From positions 1 through 64,000 of the forward strand of contig JASBSR010000027.1 in the NCBI GenBank assembly GCA_030148865.1: a DNA stretch of 64,000 nucleotides, in the 5' to 3' direction. A program made the translations under genes and the position numbers. Within the stretch, counting starts at the first letter, position 1. Each line of letters opens with the position of its first letter. The stretch comes from Gammaproteobacteria bacterium. GTDB taxonomy: Bacteria; Pseudomonadota; Gammaproteobacteria; SZUA-229. Of this stretch, positions 45,645 through 54,787 are shown piece by piece. The notes under the pieces were generated by a model. It worked only from the letters and a program-made list of their open reading frames with translations. It ran no database searches and was not told the origin of the DNA.

Positions 45645-46607
45645 TCAGAGCACCTGATTGCGCGGCGCACCACGCCTGCAGGCTGCAATATTGAGCGCCA
45701 CTTCCCGCAATACGCGCTGGCGCGCATCGCGACTCGCCCACGCTGTGTGCGGGGTAACCAACAGATTCGGTAACCGTTGTTGCAGTAATGGATAATCCAG
45801 CGGCGGGGGCTCGCACGCGATGACATCGATCCCCGCCGCACCCAGACGGCCCTGCTGCAAAGCCTCGACTAGCGCAACTTCATCGACCAGACCACCGCGC
45901 GCGGTATTGATTAACACCGCATCGGGTTTCATCAAAGCCAGTTCATCCGCACCGATCAGGCCGTGCGTGTCGGCGTTTAGCGGGCAGTGCAAAGACAGCA
46001 CATCGACCTGCGGCAATAAAGCTTGCAGCTCGATTCGGCCTTCGCGGTCATCGTGGTTGTCGCGTTGCGCGACCAGGACATGCATCCCGAATGCCTGCGC
46101 CACACTGGCGACAGCCTGCCCCAGCTCACCGTAACCGACGATACCCATGGTCAGGCCGCGCAGCTCACGCACCGGATGACCGAGCAAGCAGAAAAACGCA
46201 CTGCGCGACCAGTCACCGGAATACACTGCACGCTGATACTGTTCGAGCCGGGTGGTGAGCGAGAGCAACATCGCAAACACGTGTTGGACCACCGAAGGTG
46301 TGGCATAACCGCGCGCATTGCATACCACAATGCCGTATTTTTGTGCCGCCACCAGATCGATATTATTGACCCCGGTGGCCGCGACGCAAATCAGCTTAAG
46401 CTGTCGGGCCCGCGCCAGAATACCGGCATTGAGTACGACTTTATTACTGACCACAACGTCGGCATCGGCCAGTGCCGCAGCGACTTCGGCAGGTGGAGTA
46501 TTATCGCGCAATCGCCACTCCGGTAGCACCTCGTGCAACACCGAAACATCCAGATCACGCGGATGGATCGAAGCGAAATCGAGAAATACTGCCCGGGTCA
46601 GCTGCAT
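45645..46607 (-). CDS. D-2-hydroxyacid dehydrogenase, glycerate-dehydrogenase-like
   Basis: A 320-residue NAD-dependent enzyme. The Rossmann motif is GIVGYGELGQAVASVAQAFG, the catalytic arginine is in LINTARGGLVDE, a Glu is in DVIACEPPPLD, and the histidine is in LLVTPHTAWAS. It is close to hydroxypyruvate/glycerate reductases (HprA). It lies 21 bases after a rubredoxin gene on the same strand. The exact substrate is not decided by sequence. Confidence 0.87.
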   Translation of the reverse strand: MQLTRAVFLDFASIHPRDLDVSVLHEVLPEWRLRDNTPPAEVAAALADADVVVSNKVVLNAGILARARQLKLICVAATGVNNIDLVAAQKYGIVVCNARGYATPSVVQHVFAMLLSLTTRLEQYQRAVYSGDWSRSAFFCLLGHPVRELRGLTMGIVGYGELGQAVASVAQAFGMHVLVAQRDNHDDREGRIELQALLPQVDVLSLHCPLNADTHGLIGADELALMKPDAVLINTARGGLVDEVALVEALQQGRLGAAGIDVIACEPPPLDYPLLQQRLPNLLVTPHTAWASRDARQRVLREVALNIAACRRGAPRNQVL

Positions 46608-46628
46608 ATTATGACTGCACCCAAGCCA

Positions 46629-46799
46629 TCAGACCTCGACCATCTCAAAATCAGACTTGCCCGCACCACACTCAGGACACTCCCAGTCTTCAGGCACATC
46701 GGCCCAGCGTGTGCCTGGCGCGAGGCCGTGTGCTTCGTCGCCAGCGGCTTCATCGTATTCATAGCCACAGACTATGCAGACCCAGACTTTATATTCCAC
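46629..46799 (-). CDS. Rubredoxin
   Basis: A 56-residue iron protein that carries single electrons. The iron ligands are the CxxC pairs in [14 protein letters not shown] and [18 protein letters not shown]. An in-frame TAG two codons upstream forces a GTG start at 46799, which has GAGG 6 bases before it. It is divergent from thiD and precedes the hydroxyacid dehydrogenase by 21 bases. The partner (alkane hydroxylase, superoxide reductase or other) is not in view. Confidence 0.93.
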   Translation of the reverse strand: MEYKVWVCIVCGYEYDEAAGDEAHGLAPGTRWADVPEDWECPECGAGKSDFEMVEV

Positions 46800-46910
46800 C
46801 TTCTACCTCATACATGCGTTCATCAAAAAAACCTCATTCTACACAGGACTGTGTGGTGAATAAGCACAATCATTACTTGCTAACAGAGCCGACAACCTTA
46901 AACTGTGCGC

Positions 46911-47699
46911 ATGAACTCAAGCTCCACTCCTGTCGTGCTGTGTTTTTCCGGTGCCGACCCCACTGGTGGTGCCGGCATTCAGGCCGACATCGAAGCCACC
47001 GCCAGCAATGGTGCGCACTGCGCGCCGGTAATCACCTGTGTCACGGCACAGGACACCTCGAACGTGTTCGAGTTCGTGCCGATGCCACCCGAGTTATTAG
47101 TCTCACAGGCGCGCGCCGTGCTCCAGGATATGCCAGTACGCGCCATCAAAATCGGCATGATCGGTACCGCAGAAAACGCCGAAGCTATCCACAGTATTTT
47201 GCGTGATTACCCAAAACTGCCTGTGGTGTATGACCCGGTGTTCAGTTCGGAAAGCGACGGTCAGCTGAGCCAGCCCGATCTGATTCCCACTGTGCTGTCA
47301 CAGATCCTGCCGCTGACCACGGTTCTAACCCCGAATATCCACGAGGTGCACCGACTTTCCCCGGGGGCAGATACCGCTGCTGCAGCGGCACTCGGCCTGC
47401 TCGAAGCGAACTGCGATTATATTTTGCTGACCGGCACCCACGGCAAAACCAGCGATGTGGTGCACGCGCTCTACGCCGACCACCGCGAGCTGAAAAATTT
47501 TCATTATCCGCGCCTGCCCGGCAAATACCACGGCTGCGGCTGCACCCTGGCGGCGAGTCTGTCGGCCCTGCTGGCACAGGACATGCCCATGGTCAACGCC
47601 GCGCACCAGGCGCTGGATTACACCTATAAAACTCTGCAACATGGACGCCAGCTGGGCATGGGGCAACAGCATCCGAACCGTCTATTCTGGCAGGATTAG
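46911..47699 (+). CDS. thiD: Hydroxymethylpyrimidine/phosphomethylpyrimidine kinase
   Basis: ThiD phosphorylates HMP and HMP-phosphate for thiamine synthesis. The protein has about 262 residues with FSGADPTGGAGIQADIEATA at the N-terminus, TVLTPNIHEVHRL in the middle and KYHGCGCTLAASLSALLA at the anion-hole region. The start is uncertain: ATG at 46911 or GTG at 46905, neither with a clear ribosome site. No TPP riboswitch is apparent in the short upstream region. It is followed by thiE 10 bases later. Confidence 0.92.
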   Translation: MNSSSTPVVLCFSGADPTGGAGIQADIEATASNGAHCAPVITCVTAQDTSNVFEFVPMPPELLVSQARAVLQDMPVRAIKIGMIGTAENAEAIHSILRDYPKLPVVYDPVFSSESDGQLSQPDLIPTVLSQILPLTTVLTPNIHEVHRLSPGADTAAAAALGLLEANCDYILLTGTHGKTSDVVHALYADHRELKNFHYPRLPGKYHGCGCTLAASLSALLAQDMPMVNAAHQALDYTYKTLQHGRQLGMGQQHPNRLFWQD

Positions 47700-47709
47700 T
47701 CACTTCATT

Positions 47710-48372
47710 TTGAATTCATCTTCACTCCACGGACTGTATGCGATTACCGATGAGGCACTGCTGGGGTCGCGCAATTTTATCGCCAGTGTCGAACAGGCCT
47801 TACTCGGTGATGCCCGCATCATTCAATATCGCGATAAAAATCTGTCACCGGCAAAACATCTGCAACAGGCGCAGGCCCTGGCCGCGCTCTGTAAACAGCA
47901 CAAGGCGCTACTGATTATCAATGACAATGTGGCGCTGGCGAAACAGATCCACGCCGATGGCGTGCACCTGGGCATGGATGATGGCAGCGTTGCTGATGCT
48001 CGCGCTGAACTGGGTGCTGATGCCATCATTGGCGTGTCCTGCTACAACCGTTTTGAACTGGCACAAGTTGCCACAAAACAGGGGGCGGATTATCTCGCTT
48101 TCGGGGCGTTTTATGCGTCACCCACCAAACCCGCAGCCGCCAAGGCCAACCGCGAATTATTACAGCGCGCGCAACAGGAACTGCATCTGCCGCTGTGCGC
48201 CATTGGTGGCATCACAGCTGATAATGCCGCAGCCCTGATCACCTCCGGGGCCGATATGCTGGCGGTGATCAGCGCGGTCTTCGCCGCGGATGATATTCGC
48301 CGTGCGGCGCAGGCGTTCGCTACAGCCTGGCCGCTGACCACGAGACCTGAAATCTCGCGCCGGGTCAGGTAA
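47710..48372 (+). CDS. thiE: Thiamine-phosphate synthase
   Basis: ThiE joins HMP-pyrophosphate and the thiazole phosphate to make thiamine phosphate. The 220-residue barrel shows GLYAITDEALLGS, IIQYRDKNLSPAKHL, GVHLGMDDGSVADAR and CAIGGITADNAAALI. Translation probably begins at the TTG at 47710; the open frame further upstream lies inside thiD. It is coupled to thiD. Confidence 0.92.
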   Translation: MNSSSLHGLYAITDEALLGSRNFIASVEQALLGDARIIQYRDKNLSPAKHLQQAQALAALCKQHKALLIINDNVALAKQIHADGVHLGMDDGSVADARAELGADAIIGVSCYNRFELAQVATKQGADYLAFGAFYASPTKPAAAKANRELLQRAQQELHLPLCAIGGITADNAAALITSGADMLAVISAVFAADDIRRAAQAFATAWPLTTRPEISRRVR

Positions 48373-48417
48373 ACTGCGGCGCTCCAGAATTTCGTAATCA
48401 GAAGCCGAACTCCAGCT

Positions 48418-49698
48418 ATGAGCACAATGACAGATCAGTTTAAGGCCGCACAACAGCACATTCCCGGTGGCGTCAATTCTCCCGTGCGCGCATTTCGCGG
48501 CGTTGGCGGTGACCCGATATTCATCGCCAGAGCCCACAGTGCATTCATTACCGATAGCGTCGGCAAGGACTACATCGACTATGTCGGTTCATGGGGCCCG
48601 ATGATTCTCGGCCACGCTCACCCGGACGTGATCACGGCGGTGAAAACTGCGGCCGATAACGGCCTCAGCTTCGGCGCACCCACCGAGCTCGAAACCCGGA
48701 TGGCCGATAAAGTCTGCGAACTGGTGCCTTCAATCGAAATGGTACGCATGGTGAGTTCGGGTACCGAGGCAACCATGAGTGCGATTCGACTCGCACGCGG
48801 TTTCACTGGCCGTGACAAACTGATCAAGTTCGAAGGCTGTTACCATGGCCACGCGGACTCGCTGCTGGTCAAAGCCGGTTCCGGAGCACTTACGCTCGGT
48901 GTACCGAACTCGCCCGGCGTGCCCGCGAGTCTCGCCGAACACACGCTCACCCTGCCCTATAATGATTTGCAGTCGGTAGCAGATACGCTGGCGCAGATGG
49001 GTAATAAAATCGCCTGCCTGATCATCGAACCCGTGGCTGGCAATATGAACTGTATTCCGCCGCTGCCGGGTTTTCTCGAGGGCATTCGCGAACTGTGTAC
49101 ACAACACGGCGTAGTATTGATTTTTGACGAAGTCATGACCGGATTTCGTGTTGCCCTCGGTGGCGCCCAGGCGTACTACGGTGTCACTCCGGATCTCACC
49201 ACCCTCGGCAAAGTCATCGGCGGCGGGATGCCAGTCGGTGCTTTCGGCGGCAGGCGCGAAATCATGCAACAGATTTCTCCGCTGGGCCCGGTGTATCAGG
49301 CCGGCACCCTGTCGGGCAACCCGATCGCGATGAGCGCCGGCCTGAAAACCCTGGAACTGATTTCTGCACCCGGGTTTTATCAAGCACTGAGCGAAAAAGT
49401 GCTGTATTTAACCGATGGCATCCTCGCTGCGGCCAAAAACGCCGACATCGCCATGACCTGCAATCGCGTCGGTGGTATGTTCGGGCTGTTTTTCAGTTCG
49501 CAACAGGTCAGCAGCTTCACTCAGGCCACCGAATGCAATCTCGAATTATTCAAAGCTTTTTTCCACGGCATGCTGAACCAGGGCATCTATCTTGCACCCT
49601 CTGCATACGAAGCCGGTTTTGTTTCCGGCGCACACAACCACGATCACCTCGATGCCACCATCAATGCCGCGAAAAAAGTGTTCGCGGGTATCGCTTAA
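48418..49698 (+). CDS. hemL: Glutamate-1-semialdehyde 2,1-aminomutase
   Basis: HemL makes 5-aminolevulinate for tetrapyrrole synthesis. The 426-residue PLP enzyme has [69 protein letters not shown] and the PLP lysine in [18 protein letters not shown]. Length and motifs are standard. It follows thiE by 45 bases, an order seen in other gammaproteobacteria. Confidence 0.97.
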   Translation: MSTMTDQFKAAQQHIPGGVNSPVRAFRGVGGDPIFIARAHSAFITDSVGKDYIDYVGSWGPMILGHAHPDVITAVKTAADNGLSFGAPTELETRMADKVCELVPSIEMVRMVSSGTEATMSAIRLARGFTGRDKLIKFEGCYHGHADSLLVKAGSGALTLGVPNSPGVPASLAEHTLTLPYNDLQSVADTLAQMGNKIACLIIEPVAGNMNCIPPLPGFLEGIRELCTQHGVVLIFDEVMTGFRVALGGAQAYYGVTPDLTTLGKVIGGGMPVGAFGGRREIMQQISPLGPVYQAGTLSGNPIAMSAGLKTLELISAPGFYQALSEKVLYLTDGILAAAKNADIAMTCNRVGGMFGLFFSSQQVSSFTQATECNLELFKAFFHGMLNQGIYLAPSAYEAGFVSGAHNHDHLDATINAAKKVFAGIA

Positions 49699-49702
49699 GA
49701 CC

Positions 49703-49984
49703 ATGCAGACATTCATCTACCGCTGTTCGCGCAAGCCCGATATGTATATTTATCTCGCTGAGCGCGATGATTTTTCAAAAGTGCCCACCACGATCATGAC
49801 CAGCCTGGGTAATGTCGAGTTTGCCATGGAGCTTGAGCTCGGCCCCGAGCGCAAACTGGCACGGGATAATCCGGAAAAAGTCCTGCACAATCTCAGACAA
49901 AACGGTTTTCACCTGCAATTGCCGCCACCAATAGCAGTCGAACGCCAGTTGCAGGCGCTGGCTGCCGAGCAGGCAGGCCAGTAA
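49703..49984 (+). CDS. YcgL domain protein
   Basis: A 93-residue protein of the small YcgL family ([20 protein letters not shown], then [17 protein letters not shown] and a final coiled region). Its function is not established; family members occur across gammaproteobacteria, often near rnd-type genes. The ATG at 49703 is 4 bases after the hemL stop, so it is probably co-transcribed. The longer frame from 49592 overlaps hemL and is rejected. Confidence 0.88.
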   Translation: MQTFIYRCSRKPDMYIYLAERDDFSKVPTTIMTSLGNVEFAMELELGPERKLARDNPEKVLHNLRQNGFHLQLPPPIAVERQLQALAAEQAGQ

Positions 49985-50030
49985 CAACATACCCACACTG
50001 CAAGCACCTGTATCTCGCTGGCCTGACATG

Positions 50031-50160
50031 TATAATCCGCGCTGGTCTGCCAGCAGGACGCCAGCCTCTTTGCTATGCGCTTTATTGTGAGGCCAACCCA
50101 GGCCGGAAGCCTGGATCCAGATCGTTCGTCACTACATTTGATTTAATACCTGGGGTATAC
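50031..50160 (+). promoter_or_regulatory. Promoter and long leader of the cold-shock gene
   Basis: A consensus -10 TATAAT lies at 50031-50036 with a weak -35. This gives a leader of about 118 bases containing a short hairpin (CCAGGC/GCCTGG around 50099-50115). Long structured leaders are typical of cspA-type mRNAs. The TSS is inferred. Confidence 0.45.
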
Positions 50161-50610
50161 ATGATTCAATTCAAACAGTTCTCAAAATTAGTGCTGATTA
50201 GCGCGGTGGTTTCGATTTTTGCCAGCCTTATCAGCCTGCAACTACACAACAACTCGGGCAACAGCCTGAATCAGAACCTGGCACAGCTTTTCAGCCAGAG
50301 CAATGCAGCGATGTTACTGACCTCGTTCATCAGTATTTTTATCGCCTGTTATCTCAGCAGCCTGTTTGGCACATCAGGAAGCAGACCATCATTAGTGGCA
50401 GGTGATGGCCGCGAAGTCGGTACCGTTAAATGGTTCAATGCAGCCAAGGGTTTCGGGTTTATTACTCGTGGCAATGGCGAAGATATTTTTGTCCACTTTC
50501 GCTCAATTCAGGGCAAGGGACATCGCTCGCTCGGCGAAGGTCAGAAAGTGGTTTTTGCTGTTGCCGAAGGTGATAAAGGTCTGCAGGCTGTTGAAGTCAG
50601 TAGCAACTAG
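50161..50610 (+). CDS. Membrane-anchored cold-shock-domain protein
   Basis: A 149-residue protein with two hydrophobic spans (about residues 9-27 and 48-69) followed by a full cold-shock domain at 84-149. The RNA-binding motifs KGFGFI (RNP1) and DIFVHF (RNP2) are intact in [14 protein letters not shown] and following. Ordinary Csp proteins are about 70 residues and soluble; here the domain should face the cytoplasm at the membrane. TGGGG lies before the ATG. A perfect palindromic terminator follows. Confidence 0.85.
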   Translation: MIQFKQFSKLVLISAVVSIFASLISLQLHNNSGNSLNQNLAQLFSQSNAAMLLTSFISIFIACYLSSLFGTSGSRPSLVAGDGREVGTVKWFNAAKGFGFITRGNGEDIFVHFRSIQGKGHRSLGEGQKVVFAVAEGDKGLQAVEVSSN

Positions 50611-50624
50611 GCGCCTGGATACCT

Positions 50625-50662
50625 GCATAAAAAAGCCCCTGCATGCAGGGGCTTTTTTATGC
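50625..50662. terminator. 38-base perfect palindrome, bidirectional terminator
   Basis: The two 19-base arms are exact complements. GCCCCTGCATGCAGGGGC forms the GC core, flanked by six As and six Ts. It serves the cold-shock gene and the convergent small gene, whose TAA stop at 50657-50659 lies within the right arm. Confidence 0.92.
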
Positions 50663-50932
50663 AATCTTGACCCTCACCACATTCATTACTTCCAGCTCCA
50701 TGCCAGCAACGACTTCTCTGGCTGGATAATAGGTCAGGTTCACCCTTTGTCCGGTGACATCCTTATAGGTCTGTTTGCGTTTGAACCTGAATGGCACCTC
50801 ACAACCTTCAATCATAATGGTATTGATAATCCAGTCTTGACTATCTCGCTGCACGTGTGAAACCACCTTCTGCGCAACGGAATGCGTTAACTGCTGGTGC
50901 TTCCTGATTAATTTTTCAGCTTCACTGGCCAT
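50657..50932 (-). CDS. Conserved-looking small hypothetical protein
   Basis: A 91-residue soluble protein that I do not recognise. It is rich in basic residues (FRFKRKQTYKDVTGQRVNL) with a likely beta-rich C-terminal half ending MELEVMNVVRVKIA. There is no signal peptide. It follows another small gene on the same strand by 30 bases and may be an operon with it. Its stop lies in the terminator palindrome. Confidence 0.55.
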   Translation of the reverse strand: MASEAEKLIRKHQQLTHSVAQKVVSHVQRDSQDWIINTIMIEGCEVPFRFKRKQTYKDVTGQRVNLTYYPAREVVAGMELEVMNVVRVKIA

Positions 50933-50962
50933 CTTTGCGTACTGCGATTAAACGCACACTCC

Positions 50963-51151
50963 TCAACTATCAACTAATGCATCGATACTTTCTGAGATCA
51001 GAGCTGCCGAATCAAACATGTTCGATGCCATCACGATTTGCACAGCAAGCTTATTGATTTCGTAAGCTGTCATTTCCTTGACACCGTCACCCTCTTTTTT
51101 AACCATCTTAATTGCAGCTGTGAGTTCACCTGCTTCGATTTTTAAGCTCAT
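50963..51151 (-). CDS. Small hypothetical protein
   Basis: A 62-residue acidic, probably helical protein (MSLKIEAGELTAAIKMVKKE, then DSAALISESIDALVDS). I do not recognise it. The ATG at 51151 has GGTGATCC upstream, a fair ribosome site. It lies 30 bases before the 91-residue gene on the same strand. It is too short for a confident call. Confidence 0.45.
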   Translation of the reverse strand: MSLKIEAGELTAAIKMVKKEGDGVKEMTAYEINKLAVQIVMASNMFDSAALISESIDALVDS

Positions 51152-51326
51152 GGATCACCTTATTGTTATCATTCAATTAAAATATCACGCCAGTTTAACT
51201 GAAGGTTCGCATAATATCAGCCCGAAACAGGCCGGCTATTGACTCCATTAGTCAAGAACTGTGCACCCAGTAGCTGTTTATGCAGTAAGGTTCACACTCC
51301 AGCCACCACCAGATCTCTTTAATCAC

Positions 51327-52196
51327 ATGCCCGTGAAATTGCAACTCTATTTTGTCCTGGTTATTGATCTCGTGACAATAACCCCCGGCGTTGTACATGC
51401 CAGCGATAGTAGCTCGACCAGAAAAGGCGTTGCCCACGCTTCTCCGGCCTCAGCTTCCCCTGATATAAACATTGAGCCGCTACACCCAGTGGAGGCCGGT
51501 GCTGGCGGCGAAATCAAACCCGAGCGCTCTTACCGGACAGTTGCAGAGCGGCTGTTCGAATGGCACGGGCATCTGCTCTGGGAAAGTCGCTATGTCACCG
51601 AAGGTCGCGACAATTTATCAGGTGATGCCATGACCTCGGTATCATCAGAATTTACCCTCAATGGCCTCAGTATCGTACCCTGGTTTGCCAGCAGCCCGGT
51701 CGCCAACTACAAAGAAATTGATCTCAATATTGTGTACAGCCACACCTTATCCGAGACTCTGGAAATGTATCTCGGCTATACCGGCATTATCACTGATGAC
51801 AAAACCAGTCATGCCAGAGACAATGAACTCAGCTTTGATCTTGCCTATGACTGGAACAAGCGCCTCAGCACCCTGGCCAGCATGTATTATTCGTTTGACG
51901 CCGCCGGCTCTTTTCTGACGCTCGTGACCAAATATATCCACCCCGTTGACGGCTCCATGCACTTCAACGCGCAGGCCATCATCGGAGCCAACGCAGGCTA
52001 CATCAGCGATGGCCATTCAGGCGTGAATTATATTCAGGCTCTGCTCAGTTTCGCCAACGAATTTTCTGATCGCCTGGAGATATACACTTACGCAGCTTAC
52101 AACCGTGCAATTAATCGCAACGCCGTAGCTTACGCGGGAGACGTACTGCTAGATAATTTCGTCTGGGGCGGGCTCGGTGCAACTTATCGGTTCTGA
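51327..52196 (+). CDS. Putative exported outer-membrane protein
   Basis: A 289-residue protein with a signal-like N-terminus (LQLYFVLVIDLVTITPGVVHA), a Ser/Pro/Ala linker, and then a series of amphipathic strands (LLWESRYVTEGRDNL, EIDLNIVYSHTLSETLEMYL). It ends in GGLGATYRF, with the terminal Phe typical of barrel proteins. The family is not recognised. The ATG at 51327 is chosen because it gives the signal peptide directly; the GTG at 51261 adds 22 unlikely residues. Confidence 0.6.
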   Translation: MPVKLQLYFVLVIDLVTITPGVVHASDSSSTRKGVAHASPASASPDINIEPLHPVEAGAGGEIKPERSYRTVAERLFEWHGHLLWESRYVTEGRDNLSGDAMTSVSSEFTLNGLSIVPWFASSPVANYKEIDLNIVYSHTLSETLEMYLGYTGIITDDKTSHARDNELSFDLAYDWNKRLSTLASMYYSFDAAGSFLTLVTKYIHPVDGSMHFNAQAIIGANAGYISDGHSGVNYIQALLSFANEFSDRLEIYTYAAYNRAINRNAVAYAGDVLLDNFVWGGLGATYRF

Positions 52197-52223
52197 ATCA
52201 ATAACACAGAATGGAAAAACTGT

Positions 52224-52838
52224 TCAGCTACCCCATCTTGGCTGCAGCTCATTGACGACACCCAGCTGATCTAAAATTTTCCCGACAACAAAATCGATCA
52301 GATCAGCCACCGTTGCTGCCTGGTTATAAAATCCCGGATTGGCATCGACGATCACTGCACCCATGCGCGAAAGCTTGAGCATGTTTTCCAGATGGATATC
52401 GGAAAACGGGGATTCGCGCGGCACAAGGACAAGCGGTTTACGCTCTTTCAGGATAACATCAGCGCCACGTTCGATCAGGTTATTACTGGCACCGGTGGCA
52501 ATTGCAGAAAGCGCACCCATTGAGCAGGGACAGACCACCATGGCGTCGATCAAGCTGCTACCACTGGCAACCGGTGCGGTCCATTCATCTTCACCAAAAA
52601 CGCGCAATTGTTTTTCATTGCACTGATGTTTTTCAATCAGAAATTTTTGCATATCGCTGGCTCGGCTCGGTAATTTGATATCGGTTTCCATACCAATTAC
52701 CACCTGCGCGGCCTTGCTGACCATTAAATAAACTGCGTGATTTTCTTTGAGCAGGCATTCGAGCAAACGAAACCCGTACTGCACACCGGAGGCACCAGTC
52801 ATCGCCAGAGAAATGATTTTATCGTTTTCGTTTTTCAT
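52224..52838 (-). CDS. ubiX: Flavin prenyltransferase UbiX
   Basis: A 204-residue flavoprotein that prenylates FMN for UbiD-type decarboxylases used in ubiquinone synthesis. The N-terminal MTGASGVQYGFRLLECL, VVCPCSMGALSAIATGASNNL, ERKPLVLVPRESPFSDIHLENML and NPGFYNQAATVADLIDFVVG motifs are all present. It lies downstream of mpl by 44 bases on the same strand. No ubiD is in the window. Confidence 0.94.
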   Translation of the reverse strand: MKNENDKIISLAMTGASGVQYGFRLLECLLKENHAVYLMVSKAAQVVIGMETDIKLPSRASDMQKFLIEKHQCNEKQLRVFGEDEWTAPVASGSSLIDAMVVCPCSMGALSAIATGASNNLIERGADVILKERKPLVLVPRESPFSDIHLENMLKLSRMGAVIVDANPGFYNQAATVADLIDFVVGKILDQLGVVNELQPRWGS

Positions 52839-52882
52839 AGTTTAATTTCCATACCCGACATAAGCATTCGGGCGCATGCTTT

Positions 52883-54244
52883 TCATTGCGATGCAAGGGC
52901 ATTGACTAACCGCGCCTGAATCGCTTCGAAGCCACCATTACTCATTACTAGAACATGATCGCCTGATTTAGCCTGCTGGCAGACATGCTCAATAATGGTA
53001 TCAATCGATCGAAACACTATCGCAGGCGTTGGCGAAGCCGCTGCCGCTTCAGTTAAATCCCAGCCCAGATCCTCCGGCTGATACAACAAAATTTCATCGG
53101 CTGCCTGTAACGAATCGATTATCGTATTTTTGTGCACACCCATGCGCATGGTGTTTGAGCGCGGTTCCAGCACAGCGATGATACGCTGATTTTTTTGTTT
53201 AACTTCGGCGATGCCAGACAACGTTTCCGCGATGGCCGTCGGGTGATGCGCGAAATCATCGTAAACCGTAACCCCATTCACCACTCCACGAATTTCCTGG
53301 CGACGCTTGATACCCTTGAATTCTGCCAGTGCAGCGCAGGCGGCTTTCACCGGGACACCGGCGTGGCGCGCCGCAGCAATCGCCGCCAGCGCATTGAGTC
53401 GATTATAATTGCCGTGCATCGACCAGTTTACCTGCGCGGCAATCTTGCCGTCGACACAAACTGAAAAATTCTCGCCGCTGGCATCGCAGTCACCAATCGA
53501 CCAGGTCTGGTTATCGATGGCAAATTTTTCCAGTTGTGACCAGCAACCCATATCGAGCACATCCTGCAAATTATCGTCCGCGCCGTTGACAATCAATTTG
53601 CCTTCACTCGGCACGGTGCGTACCAGATGGTGAAATTGTTTTTTAATAGCATCGAGATTTTCAAAAATATCCGCATGATCGAATTCCAGATTATTTAATA
53701 TGCAGGTGCGCGGCTGATAATGAACAAACTTGGAACGTTTGTCGAAAAATGCAGTGTCGTATTCATCTGCCTCGACAACAAAGAATGGATAATCACCAAA
53801 GCGCGCTGATAAACCAAAATTACCCGGCACACCGCCGATTAGAAACCCGGGACTCATCCCCGCGTATTCGAGAATCCATGCCAGCATGCTCGCGGTAGTC
53901 GTTTTACCATGAGTGCCCGCCACTGCCAGCACCCAACGCTGACTGAGCACATTCTCCGCCAGCCACTGTGGCCCTGAAGTGTAAGGAATATCAGTATTGA
54001 GCACATGCTCAACCATCGGATTACCACGCGACATAGCGTTACCAATCACCACCTGATCAACTTCGTCGGTGATATCTTTTGCGCGATAGCCTTCGCACAA
54101 AGTAATACCGTGCTCCTGCAACTGTGTGCTCATCGGGGGATACACATTCGCATCCGAGCCGCTGACCTGATGCCCGGCCTGTCTGGCGAGCAGCGCAATA
54201 CCGCCCATAAAAGTACCGCAAATACCCAGAATATGAATTCTCAT
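52883..54244 (-). CDS. mpl: UDP-N-acetylmuramate--tripeptide ligase Mpl
   Basis: Mpl recycles murein tripeptide by joining it to UDP-MurNAc. The 453-residue Mur ligase has ILGICGTFMGGIALLARQAG at the N-terminus, the ATP loop VAGTHGKTTTASMLAWILE, EADEYDTAFFDKRSKFVHY and DDFAHHPTAIAETL. It is slightly shorter than the E. coli protein but complete. Its start overlaps the stop of a membrane-protein gene by 4 bases. Confidence 0.95.
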   Translation of the reverse strand: MRIHILGICGTFMGGIALLARQAGHQVSGSDANVYPPMSTQLQEHGITLCEGYRAKDITDEVDQVVIGNAMSRGNPMVEHVLNTDIPYTSGPQWLAENVLSQRWVLAVAGTHGKTTTASMLAWILEYAGMSPGFLIGGVPGNFGLSARFGDYPFFVVEADEYDTAFFDKRSKFVHYQPRTCILNNLEFDHADIFENLDAIKKQFHHLVRTVPSEGKLIVNGADDNLQDVLDMGCWSQLEKFAIDNQTWSIGDCDASGENFSVCVDGKIAAQVNWSMHGNYNRLNALAAIAAARHAGVPVKAACAALAEFKGIKRRQEIRGVVNGVTVYDDFAHHPTAIAETLSGIAEVKQKNQRIIAVLEPRSNTMRMGVHKNTIIDSLQAADEILLYQPEDLGWDLTEAAAASPTPAIVFRSIDTIIEHVCQQAKSGDHVLVMSNGGFEAIQARLVNALASQ

Positions 54245-54753
54245 GACGTGCCCGGAAAAATAATTTGTGAAACTGTAATCGATAACATGAACAGGGCAAA
54301 TGATAATGCAATTGCGCTGGTCATGCTGCTCTCGATCGCACGCCGAAAAATATGTGCTGTCACCAGCAATTCCCAGCTAATCAATGACAACATGATTAAT
54401 GCCATCAGTGTGCGCGCGATACCACCAGCATCTGACAATTCCTGTTGCAGCAATAAAGGCCAGGTAAATAAATGAAAAAATATGCCTATGCCACAGATCG
54501 CGGCAGTGGTTTGCACAAAACGTGCTCGCCGGTTTAGCGCGGCCAGCACCAGATAACTGAACAGTAATGTCAGCACCAGATCCAGTGCCACATTCGCCAG
54601 CGCCAGCGCAGTATCAAGCTGCGAACTCAGCACCAGCATACCGCTGAACGCGTTAATCAATATAATTTTCTGCAATACTGGTATCGAGCCCGGTAAATCT
54701 TCGGGACCGAGCTTGAGCAATATCACAGAGAAAAGAATTCGGAGCACAGACAC
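54241..54753 (-). CDS. Small membrane protein upstream of mpl
   Basis: A roughly 170-residue protein with four or five hydrophobic spans ([64 protein letters not shown]). No family is recognised. The start is uncertain: GTG at 54753 or 54747 avoid the divergent pyrC start, while ATG at 54804 would overlap it. The stop overlaps the mpl start (ATGA), so it is likely co-expressed with mpl. Confidence 0.65.
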   Translation of the reverse strand: MSVLRILFSVILLKLGPEDLPGSIPVLQKIILINAFSGMLVLSSQLDTALALANVALDLVLTLLFSYLVLAALNRRARFVQTTAAICGIGIFFHLFTWPLLLQQELSDAGGIARTLMALIMLSLISWELLVTAHIFRRAIESSMTSAIALSFALFMLSITVSQIIFPGTS

Positions 54754-54787
54754 AGCGACATTAGTGCATAATACGCCGCTAAAGACA

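Noticed and set aside
46800-46910. Possible TPP riboswitch before thiD
   Set aside because: The conserved CTGAGA and thi-box elements are not present and the gap to rubredoxin is too short.
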